A stretch of DNA of 11,624 bases, from positions 1-11,624 of the forward strand of contig DVHS01000138.1 of assembly GCA_018711985.1 (NCBI GenBank), read 5' to 3'. Origin of the DNA: Egerieenecus merdigallinarum. GTDB lineage: Bacteria > Bacillota > Clostridia > Christensenellales > Aristaeellaceae. The notes below the pieces were generated by a model. That model was not told the origin of the DNA. It searched no databases and saw only the letters and a list, made by a program, of their open reading frames with translations. A program made the translations under genes and the position numbers. This document shows positions 1 through 7,100 of this stretch, one piece after another (the stretch's first letter is position 1; every line of letters begins with the position of its first letter).

Positions 1-60
1 GCTGTAACTGCCGCCAGAGAAAAGATAAAGGCGGAGATGAAGAAATACCTAAACGCATGA
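1..60 (+). CDS. C-terminal end of an unidentified protein (partial)
   Basis: From base 1 a frame is open for 19 codons and closes with TGA at 58-60. The visible tail reads AVTAAREKIKAEMKKYLNA, a charged, lysine-rich and probably helical C-terminus. The start lies outside the window and the tail is too short to assign a family. An ATG at 57 overlaps the stop (ATGA), but the frame it opens is not coding (see rejected items). The next gene starts 46 bases downstream on the same strand, so co-transcription is possible. Confidence 0.45.
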   Translation, partial: AVTAAREKIKAEMKKYLNA

Positions 61-91
61 CCGTTAAGCATACCCTTATATCTTTGGATAT

Positions 92-96
92 GAGGG
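92..96 (+). promoter_or_regulatory. Ribosome binding site of the EAL gene
   Basis: GAGGG lies 10 bases before a GTG at 107. The reading frame is closed by TAA at 65-67 and has no ATG between there and 107, so this site supports GTG 107 as the start. Confidence 0.4.
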
Positions 97-106
97 TATT
101 TGCTTT

Positions 107-1336
107 GTGTTCTCTAATGGAACTTCACAGAGCCTGCCCAACCTGCGTTCCTATACCAATGCCGTATGCACCCTTACCTCGGATGCATACAGATCCATGG
201 GCGCGGTGTGCCTGGATATTCCCGGTCTGCCGTCCATCAATGGCAGCCTGGGCTTTGCGTACGGCAGGGAGGTTTTGCAATATGTTTCCAGGGCGCTGGC
301 GGACCTTTTCGGGAGCACCCATCTTTTTCGCACCTGGGACGCTGAGTTTGTAATCCTCTGCCCCAATACCACCCACGAAGTATTCCTTGGCCGGTGCAAT
401 CGCTTGCGCTCCGTGCTGGAGTGCCGGTATCCCAAGACGGTGCGAGTGGGCTATACCTGGGCGGACGGTGTGTTTACTGGCAAGGAGCTGGTCAATGAGG
501 CCCGGTCCATCATGGGCTGCGAACGGGTCCCTCTCCAATACCGGCAGGACTGTGCCCAGGGCGCGACGTTGCATTCGGCCAGGGACTTTATCCGGCCGAA
601 ACGGTTTACAGTGTATTTCCAGCCCAAGGTCAACATGACCGATGGCACAGTTACCGGCGCGGAGGCCCTGGTCCGCGGCCTGGATGAAAGGGGACGCCTG
701 GTTTCGTCCGGCCGCTTTATTCCGGAAATGGAGGAAAAGGGACTGATACGGGATCTTGACCTGTATGTGCTCAACCGTACCCTGGCGCAGCTGGACCAAT
801 GGCGGCGAAAAGGGCTGGCATCCCTGCCGGTTTCGGTCAATTTCTCCCGGTTTACCTTGTTTGATCCCACCTTGCCTGCTTCCGTGCTGGCGATCCAAAG
901 CCAGTACCCCCTCCTGGAGCCCGGCTTGGTGGAGGTGGAGATTACCGAGAGTGCCGGCAATGTGGAAAGCAAGAGCCTTTCGGATGCCATGGACCGGTTC
1001 CATCAGCTGGGACTGCAATTTGCCTTGGACGATTTCGGCTCCCAGTACGCCAATGCCGCCCTGCTGACCCATGTGAAATTTGACTGCCTGAAGCTGGACC
1101 GGACGCTGATTTCCGATCTGGCCGGAAACCGTTGCAGCCAGATGCTGGTGCGGGATTTGGTGGAGATTTGCCATACCAGCGGCATGCGTTGCGTGGCGGA
1201 AGGCGTGGAAACCCAGGCACAAAAAGAGGTGCTGCTCCAGGCTGGCTGTATCTATGGCCAGGGATTTCTCTTTGATCCCCCGCTTTCGGCGGAAGCGTTT
1301 GAGAAAAAATATTTGCATGGGACGCAGAAGCAATAG
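107..1336 (+). CDS. EAL-domain c-di-GMP phosphodiesterase with degenerate GGDEF domain
   Basis: A 409-residue cytoplasmic protein predicted to hydrolyse cyclic di-GMP to pGpG. Residues ~9-140 resemble a GGDEF domain: a SLPNLRSY start replaces the usual LTGLPNRR, and the signature is RTWDAEFVIL (75-84), so the active-site GGDEF is lost and cyclase activity is not expected. Residues ~163-400 are an EAL domain. All expected metal and catalytic positions are seen: E186 in EALVR, N245, E278 in EITE, D308/D309 in DDFG, K329, E365 in EGVET and Q385 in GQGF. Their spacing from DDFG onward matches characterised EAL enzymes. The degenerate domain may act as an allosteric nucleotide sensor, as in other GGDEF-EAL hybrids (inference). 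The start is GTG 107. There is no PAS, GAF or membrane domain, so the protein is either naturally compact or shortened at its N-terminus. Confidence 0.9.
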   Translation: MFSNGTSQSLPNLRSYTNAVCTLTSDAYRSMGAVCLDIPGLPSINGSLGFAYGREVLQYVSRALADLFGSTHLFRTWDAEFVILCPNTTHEVFLGRCNRLRSVLECRYPKTVRVGYTWADGVFTGKELVNEARSIMGCERVPLQYRQDCAQGATLHSARDFIRPKRFTVYFQPKVNMTDGTVTGAEALVRGLDERGRLVSSGRFIPEMEEKGLIRDLDLYVLNRTLAQLDQWRRKGLASLPVSVNFSRFTLFDPTLPASVLAIQSQYPLLEPGLVEVEITESAGNVESKSLSDAMDRFHQLGLQFALDDFGSQYANAALLTHVKFDCLKLDRTLISDLAGNRCSQMLVRDLVEICHTSGMRCVAEGVETQAQKEVLLQAGCIYGQGFLFDPPLSAEAFEKKYLHGTQKQ

Positions 1337-1488
1337 GAGAAGACCTTTGCATGGCAGGCATTGGGCAAACAGTGAAAGCGGCGTTTCGCCTGTGCACTGC
1401 CGTGCATGAGCTGAATCATCTGTGTGGGCACAAGGAAGAATTCCCCCGGGGGAAAAGCATCGGAAAACCTGAACAGAAAAAACAAGAA

Positions 1489-1536
1489 GCTCCCTCTCTG
1501 ACGCGCAGTTTTTGCACTGTGTGCCGGAGAGGGAGC
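1489..1536. terminator. Bidirectional intrinsic terminator between convergent genes
   Basis: A perfect 10-bp inverted repeat (1489-1498 with 1527-1536) extends inward through wobble pairs and a second 7-bp stem (1502-1508 with 1517-1523), leaving an 8-base loop. It is followed by ATTTTC on the + strand. On the minus strand it is followed by TTCTTGTTTTTTC. It lies between the 3' ends of the EAL gene and the sigma/PrsW cluster and suits both. The tract serving the minus strand is the better one. The rest of 1337-1568 holds only a 14-bp palindrome (TTCCCCCGGGGGAA, 1441-1454) and no credible gene. Confidence 0.75.
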
Positions 1537-1568
1537 ATTTTCAGCCTGCCGCCCAGGGCCGTACTACG

Positions 1569-1961
1569 TTATGATTTTCCTGCGCTGGCAGGCGTGCGCG
1601 GTATCCTGGAAATGGACGCCCCGCCATCGCCAATCCACTTTTGCGTATAGCGCCGGACGCGCTTGCGATGCCATTGCCTGTACAGCCTATCGGCGCCAAG
1701 GCCAGCCAGGCAGCCCAGGAAAAAGAAAACCACGGCAATGATTACGTAATGGCTCCCGCTGCCCTCAAACACAAGCGAACCGTAGGATTCGGTATAGCTG
1801 GCGACGGTCATGCCGGTTTTGCCATTGAGTAGAAAGAGAAGCGCCAGGGACAGTACCACGCAGCTGAGGCCCATGAGCAGCTTCCTTCGTTGGAGTTGCT
1901 TTTCGCGGATGACCTCGGCGCGCCGGAAGACCTCCTGCATTAAGGCATCATTGATGCGCAT
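1569..1961 (-). CDS. Two-TM membrane protein with basic cytoplasmic N-terminus (possible anti-sigma factor or PrsW substrate)
   Basis: A 130-residue protein I cannot place in a named family. Residues 1-29 are a charged helix with a basic RRKLL end, giving an N-in topology. TM1 is ~30-46, a ~25-residue external loop rich in Gly, Ser and Tyr follows, TM2 is ~72-91, and the tail is basic (RQWHRKRVRR). ATG 1961 is preferred because GGTGA lies 5 bases upstream; the in-frame GTG at 1970 has no such site. The start overlaps the end of the PrsW gene by 14 bases. It is the last gene of the cluster, followed by the terminator at 1489-1536. The position and the short cytoplasmic helix before a TM resemble membrane anti-sigma factors, but the zinc HxxxCxxC motif is absent, so this role is inference. 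Confidence 0.8.
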   Translation of the reverse strand: MRINDALMQEVFRRAEVIREKQLQRRKLLMGLSCVVLSLALLFLLNGKTGMTVASYTESYGSLVFEGSGSHYVIIAVVFFFLGCLAGLGADRLYRQWHRKRVRRYTQKWIGDGGASISRIPRTPASAGKS

Positions 1962-2592
1962 GTTTTTCACCCCGTTCTAACCGTTGTCTTGCAAAGAGAA
2001 CTTTACCTGCGCCAATCAGGGCGACCGGGAGCATATACCCAAGCACACGGGAAAGGCCGGCGCAGGACACCAGCAAATTGTATAGCGCATGGACCGTGAC
2101 GGTAACCGCGTAAACGGCCATCAGGCCGGTTACGGTTTCCATGGCCATGCGATGGATCGTTTGTATGGACAGAATAAGCATCAGCGCACACGCAACGTGT
2201 ATCGCGGAGGAAAAGAAACACCGGAAAAACAGCGCCAGCAGCGACGCGTTCCCAGAGGAAAAAAGCAAAGCAATGCTTTCCAGCAAAGAAAACCCAATGC
2301 CTATGCCAATGACAATTTCCTGTGTTTCCCCTTCCTGTAACTGCCATATGAAAAAGAAAAGCGCAAACAGCAGGAGCTTTGCTCCCTCTTCCACCAGGGG
2401 ACTGATGTACAGTACAGCGGCCATGCTGTCGTATTGCACGATTCCTGCAAGAACACCGCTGACAGTACCGGAGATAAAGGCGGCCAGCATGCCACCGGAG
2501 ACCGCGGCCAGCAGGCGGCGAGCATTTCCCCGAAGCAACAGCGCGGCCAGCAGCGGCCCGCTGATGCAGGCCAGCAAGAGCTCAGAGCGCAT
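1948..2592 (-). CDS. PrsW-family intramembrane metalloprotease
   Basis: A 214-residue multi-pass membrane protein. The PrsW-family motifs occur in order: PLVEEGAK at 65-72 (the EE pair and K), GIGFSLLE at 98-105 (E105), RCFFSSAIH at 124-132 (R and H), and HALYN at 168-172. These are the presumed metal ligands and catalytic residues within TM helices. In Bacillus subtilis, PrsW makes the first cut in the anti-sigma factor RsiW and so frees SigW. Here the gene sits in one cluster with a sigma-factor gene, which suits the same kind of role. The start is ATG 2592, chosen because GGAAGGTGA lies 8 bases upstream. An upstream in-frame TTG at 2628 would add 12 residues without as good a site. It overlaps the preceding gene by 11 bases and the next by 14, suggesting translational coupling. 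The substrate is not known. Confidence 0.85.
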   Translation of the reverse strand: MRSELLLACISGPLLAALLLRGNARRLLAAVSGGMLAAFISGTVSGVLAGIVQYDSMAAVLYISPLVEEGAKLLLFALFFFIWQLQEGETQEIVIGIGIGFSLLESIALLFSSGNASLLALFFRCFFSSAIHVACALMLILSIQTIHRMAMETVTGLMAVYAVTVTVHALYNLLVSCAGLSRVLGYMLPVALIGAGKVLFARQRLERGEKHAHQ

Positions 2593-3355
2593 GGCACGCT
2601 TCACCTTCCTTAGAAACGGATCGGGCAAAATAGGCCAGAAACCCCAGCATCAATAGCTGAAAGACGTTGTATGCCACGCCTGTGCACAGAAAGGAAGCAC
2701 ACTCGCAGTATACCAGGATGAGCACCCGGCCGGGCATGGCTAATTGCGCAAGCGTGCCTTTCCCCTTGAGCAGCCGGATGAACTGGACGAGGGAGAGCAG
2801 CCATACCAAACTGCAAAGCAGCTTGACCTTTTCCCAATGGACAGCCGGCAGCAGGAAAGCAAACGTCTCTGCCACCATCAATGCGCCCAGTAGAAGTGCA
2901 TACAAAGCAAAGATGCGGGAGGACAGGTCCACCTTTGTGCGCAGAGCGCTGCGCACGGCAATCAACATCAGTGGAATAGCCCAAAGCAGGTTAATTAACC
3001 AACTGCTGGTCCAAACCATCCAACCAATGCAATTCAGCAGGATAAAAACCCCCATGAGCGCTGCAAAGGCCTTGCTTGATTTCTCCGGCTGCGCCGCACG
3101 GGGAAGCCCCGCGTTCAGAATCAGCCAAAAGCCCAGATAGGCCGCATCGCAGGCAGAGAGGATCACCGGCGTACTTCCCCGGATCATCAGGTGCGCCAGC
3201 CAATAAACATCCCCCAGGAAAAGGCAGACGACTGCAACGGTTACCGCGTACAGCGCAGGATACCCCGGCACGTGAAGGGTCTTTTGGATCAACCAGCATG
3301 CCAGCACCATACAGACCAGACAATGCAGCATTTCATAGAGAATCGTTGCGTCCAT
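2582..3355 (-). CDS. Uncharacterised polytopic membrane protein (about 8 TM)
   Basis: A 257-residue, strongly hydrophobic protein that I do not recognise. Approximate membrane segments are 5-25, 33-57, 64-83, 97-116, 118-135, 147-170, 175-195 and 210-240. Short basic loops such as RSALRTK and RLLKGKG mark cytoplasmic sides. There are no obvious catalytic or transport motifs. Acidic and polar residues inside membrane segments (GDVYW at ~48-52, SACDAAY near 68-74) could form a sensing or binding pocket. ATG 3355 has GGAGA upstream and overlaps the preceding small gene by 23 bases; the 3' end overlaps the PrsW gene by 11. Its place between the sigma-factor and protease genes suggests a sensor or protease-control role, which is inference. 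No homologous function can be claimed. Confidence 0.8.
   Translation of the reverse strand: MDATILYEMLHCLVCMVLACWLIQKTLHVPGYPALYAVTVAVVCLFLGDVYWLAHLMIRGSTPVILSACDAAYLGFWLILNAGLPRAAQPEKSSKAFAALMGVFILLNCIGWMVWTSSWLINLLWAIPLMLIAVRSALRTKVDLSSRIFALYALLLGALMVAETFAFLLPAVHWEKVKLLCSLVWLLSLVQFIRLLKGKGTLAQLAMPGRVLILVYCECASFLCTGVAYNVFQLLMLGFLAYFARSVSKEGEACHAL
2601..2609 (-). promoter_or_regulatory. Ribosome binding site that sets the PrsW start
   Basis: GGAAGGTGA, 8 bases before ATG 2592, lies inside the end of the upstream 8-TM gene. It argues against the longer TTG start at 2628. Confidence 0.6.
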
Positions 3356-3458
3356 GTTGCTTCGTCTCCATGTGCAGCGTTTTTACAAGCATGGCGGCAA
3401 CCACGCCAAAGAGAAAGGCCAGCACCGCAATCAGGCAGCAGGTGAGAAGTTCATGCAT
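3333..3458 (-). CDS. 41-residue single-pass membrane peptide
   Basis: A small gene with one membrane segment (~5-27, LTCCLIAVLAFLFGVVAAML) and a short polar, basic C-terminal tail (KTLHMETKQHGRNDSL). The start ATG 3458 lies two bases after the sigma-factor stop codon and has a strong AAGGAGG 9 bases upstream, inside the end of the sigma gene. The stop lies 23 bases inside the next gene. The ribosome binding site, tight spacing and clean TM segment make it a likely real gene despite its size. It could be a small regulator of the sigma factor or protease, or a structural partner. No family is recognised. A longer in-frame extension upstream would run back inside the sigma-factor gene and is not favoured. 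Confidence 0.65.
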   Translation of the reverse strand: MHELLTCCLIAVLAFLFGVVAAMLVKTLHMETKQHGRNDSL

Positions 3459-3459
3459 A

Positions 3460-3990
3460 TTACCTTTCCTCCTTACGTAGCCATTCGCGCAGCCTCTTTT
3501 TCCCGCGATAGGCCAGGTTATCCACTTTTTTTTCATCCATGCCCAGGACTGTGGCCGCCTGGGCATAGCTGATGTTTTCCAGATACAGCAGCGTCAGCAC
3601 CCGGCGTTCGCCCTCGGGCAAGCGGCTCAAGTGCGCCAGTACTTCCTGCCGCTCCTCCTGCTGCAGGTAGACTGCTTCTGCGCTGGAAGCCGCCAGGCAT
3701 TGCGCTGCGTCCAGGTTCATTTGGTTCATTCGCAGGGTCCGGTACCGCGAAATGGATAAATTTCTTGCGATCCGGTATAGCCAGCCCTGAAAGCTGCCGC
3801 CACGCCATAGGCTCTTTCGCAAGGCCACCACGGCAAAGGCGTCCAGCGCCATTTCCTCGGCCTCCGTGACACTGTGCAGAAAGGTAAAGCAAAACAGCGT
3901 CAGCCGGTTCATGTGCCGGTCCATAAGCTCCCTGAGCCCGTCATCCTCCCCACAGAGAAAGCGGGCATACAGCTCTTCATCGGTAATCAA
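3460..3990 (-). CDS. ECF-like RNA polymerase sigma factor
   Basis: A 176-residue sigma-70-family protein containing only regions 2 and 4, the usual size of an extracytoplasmic-function factor. Region 2 is ~8-85, with the core-binding and -10-recognition helices around TEAEEMALDAF and GWLYRIARNLSISRYR. Region 4 is ~115-170, starting LSRLPEGERRVLTLLYLE, with a helix-turn-helix ISYAQAATVLGMDEKKV and a basic end. The only plausible start is TTG 3990, with GAGG 10 bases upstream; nearby ATGs are out of frame. It is first of five overlapping or nearly touching genes (3990-1569) that otherwise encode membrane proteins, including a PrsW-type protease, so it is probably held inactive at the membrane and released by proteolysis (inference from SigW/RsiW/PrsW). 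It may autoregulate, but I could not identify a convincing promoter in 3991-4179. Confidence 0.92.
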   Translation of the reverse strand: MITDEELYARFLCGEDDGLRELMDRHMNRLTLFCFTFLHSVTEAEEMALDAFAVVALRKSLWRGGSFQGWLYRIARNLSISRYRTLRMNQMNLDAAQCLAASSAEAVYLQQEERQEVLAHLSRLPEGERRVLTLLYLENISYAQAATVLGMDEKKVDNLAYRGKKRLREWLRKEER

Positions 3991-4132
3991 ACATTCTTTG
4001 CCTCGCTTTCTTGATGTATTGCCTGCTCATTTTGGAAGGTACCATGTTTTCAAGGAGAACGCAAACCCTCTTGGGGTAAAAATCCGGGCGAGGACAAAGA
4101 AAAAACAATCAGCACGGGGCCTCAAAGGGGAC

Positions 4133-4171
4133 GCATGGCGTGCCCCGCCGCACCGGCAGAGCACGCCACGC
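4133..4171 (-). terminator. Weak terminator-like hairpin after the surface-protein gene
   Basis: An 11-bp inverted repeat with one G-T pair (4133-4143 with 4161-4171, loop 17) begins 8 bases beyond the surface-protein stop codon. On the minus strand a run of six T occurs only about 27 bases after the stem (near 4100-4105), so this is not a classical intrinsic terminator. It may slow polymerase or protect the 3' end. Confidence 0.3.
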
Positions 4172-4179
4172 GCCGGGAA

Positions 4180-7100
4180 TCACCGGCGGTTACCTAAAAA
4201 CTTGTTCTTGCCCAGCAGGTAGCCGAACACCAGAATGGTGCCGCATCCCAGGAGCATTGCCAGCAGGGGCAGCAGCGGGAACTGGTCCCCGGTCTGCGGC
4301 GCAGGCTTGACCACATCCAGCCTGGCTGCTTCGGAGACAACCTTTTGACCAATGTCATCCTGTATGACGCAATAATACTGGTTCCCGTTGAGCTCAATGC
4401 TGGCGGTAACGGTCAGCTGGCTGGAAACAGCCCCGGCTACGGGCGTTCCTTCTTCCGCATTGGCGCTGGCAAAGACGCTGCTCTCACCGCGCGTGCCCGG
4501 AATGACATACCACTGATAGGTATACGGCTGCACGCCACCGGAAACGGATACGCTGAAAACCGCGTCCTCGCCCACCAGGCGTGTGGCATCCTGGGGTGAC
4601 TGGAGCAGGATCAAAGCCGGCTGGGAGACATACAGCGTTGCGGCGCCGGAAATCACCCGCTGGTTGACCACATCCTGCACCACACAGTAGTAACGGTAGC
4701 CGTTCAGCGCCTGGCTGGCGGTAACGGTCAGGGTGGCGGCATTGGCCCCGGAGATGGGGGAGCCCGCGCCGGAGGCGGGATCACCCGACTGCCCGGCGGG
4801 AATACGGTACCACTGATAGGTCAGGGGCAGCTCGCCGCCGGAAACCCCCACGGCAAAGGTGGCCGTTTCACCGCTTTCCAGGCAGGCATCATCGGGGGAG
4901 AAAAGCAGCTTCAGCGGTGACTGCGTTACGCGCAGCGTGGCCGCGGCGGAAACAACCTGTTGCGCCACCACATCCTGTACCACGCAGTAATAGCGGTTGC
5001 CGTCCATAGCGTAGTCGCCCGTTACGGACAGACGGTCGCTGGTGGCCCCGGAGATGGGGGAACCCGCACCGGAGGCGGGATCGCCGGACTGTCCGGCAGG
5101 AATGAGATACCACTGATAAGTTAGGGGCAGCTCGCCGCCGGAAACGCTTACGGTAAAGCGGGCTGTCTCGCCCTTTTTCACGGAAATATCCTGGGGGGAG
5201 GATAGCAGCACCAGCGGGGATTTCCGTACCGTGAGCATTGCGGCGTCCGATACAACCCGCTGCGCCACCGAATCCTGTACCACGCAATAATAGCGGTTAC
5301 CGTCCATAGCATAGTCCGCAGTGACGGAAAGGGTGGGGGTGGTGGCGCCGCTGATGGGGGAACCGGCGCCGGAGGCGGGATCGCCGCTCTGGCCGGCGGG
5401 AATCATATACCATTGATAGGCCAGGGCCGGTTGACCGCCGGATACCGTAACGCGGAAGTCCACGCTTTCACCTTTGCGCAGAGCGGCATCCTGGGGCGAG
5501 GACAGCAGCTTCAGCAACGGGTAACTGGTATATGTGGCAGTATAGGTGGTATCCTTGGAGACCGGCTCGATGGCGGGCTGCCAGGAGGAGAAAACATAGT
5601 ACCAGGAATCGTCCGGCTCACGGTGCGGCGTTTCTCCCGTGTAGCTGGGGATAACCCCTGCATCCAGGTCGCGGTTAGCATCCAGCAGAGCGCCGTCCCA
5701 GTTGAGCCAGAAGACATTGTAGGTCACGGGCTTCCAGTGGGCCACGTAGGTTCTGTTGACGAAGTCAGATTCAGTTCCAACTTCTTGATTCCATTGAACA
5801 GTTACATTCAGTTGCGGTGTGGTGAGTCCGACCACTTCCTCTTCGCATGTCCAGCCAACAAAAATGTAATCCTTGCGCCAGGGGTTGATCAGGGGGAAAC
5901 CATCGACGTTAGAAAAGTAGATCTGGGGATTGTCCGCCAGCACCACGTCAGCGCCATCGCCATCAGCATCGGCGACGTAGGTGATGGTGCGGAAATCCAC
6001 CTTGGGTTGATCTTGCGTCCAAATCGCAAACAGCTGAATGTTCGATGTCTCAACCTTGATCTCGGCACCTGGGATATACCCGGCTGTCGTGCTGTTCTTA
6101 TCCGCTGACCAACCTACAAAAATGTAGCCCTCACGCCGCGGAACCTCGTTTGGAATGGTGCCCGTATGGTTTTCTTCCACCCAAAACGGATTTGGCATAT
6201 TTTCCACGGTTTCGCCGCCTGCGTTTTCGTCAAAGTACACCAGTGCCATAAAGTGATAACGGATAAGCTCGATGTCGACTTTTTGGCCTTCTTTGCTCGG
6301 CCTAACTTTATACTCTGCCGTAGTAGAGACTTTGTGCGGGTCAGTGACAGGAGTGTCTGGATCATCCTGCCATGAGGTGGCGGTGATTTTGACGTCGCCT
6401 ACGGGCATGTACAGGTAGACATAGCCGTCCTTGTCAGTTACCCCTTCAATGTAACTTTTCCCCCTTCGGTCGGCATATGGCGGCACCTCCGTATAGGTGA
6501 CGGTCACGCCTTCCATCGGGGTTTTCTTTTGCGACCCTTGTTCCAGGACGCGTACGCCTACCTGATAGAGATAGTGTTCGCAAGGCGCGAGCTCAAACTC
6601 CTTAAAGGTAAAGGAGTAGTGGAAATCGGAATACTTTTCATGGGCCAGGTCATAGTGCGCTGACCAGACGTGTCCGGCTAGCTGCGCCCAGGCTTCCAGC
6701 TTCACCAGCGCATCAATTTCCCCCTGCAGGCAGGAGAGCTCCTTGCAGACGTGCCACTCGTTGGGATTGATGGGCTGCACCCCCACCAGCGGATCGGGGT
6801 CTCTGCCGCCCTCGTCCCCCGTGAGATCAGCCGAAATGGCAATGCCCGCGGCAATGTCGCAGCCTACGCCGGCAATGGAAAGCACATCCAGAGAGGGTCC
6901 CAGGGTCAGGTCCACTTCAAAGTCGCCATTGGCAATGATCTCTTCCACATTCAGCTGGGGTTTTTGCGATAGGTTGCTGAACTTCGGCGTGGAGAAAGGC
7001 GCGGCTTTGAAGCCGAAGCCGGTTTTGCCGTCCTGCATGTCAAAGCTGACTTTCGTGTCTCCTTCAACAAAGAGCCCAAGCCCAACCCCGACTTCCAGCC

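Noticed and set aside
57..353. 98-codon + strand frame whose ATG overlaps the first stop codon (ATGA)
   Set aside because: It soon runs through the EAL gene in another frame, and its translation is a cysteine/proline/methionine-rich shadow with no domain.
125..1333. 402-codon open frame on the minus strand opposite the EAL gene
   Set aside because: It mirrors the EAL gene, whose domain and catalytic residues are unmistakable. The antisense translation has no recognisable domain, and long antisense frames are expected at this GC content.
1351..1650. 99-codon + strand frame after the EAL gene
   Set aside because: It reads through the terminator hairpin and into the antisense of the 2-TM gene. 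The GGAG upstream is poorly spaced and the sequence has no family features.
3866..4222. 118-codon + strand frame spanning the sigma-gene upstream region
   Set aside because: It overlaps the sigma coding start and the intergenic hairpin, has no good ribosome binding site, and its translation is low-complexity and basic.
5413..6108. 231-codon + strand frame inside the surface-protein gene
   Set aside because: It is a shadow of the InlB-type repeat region, whose protein features are clear on the minus strand.
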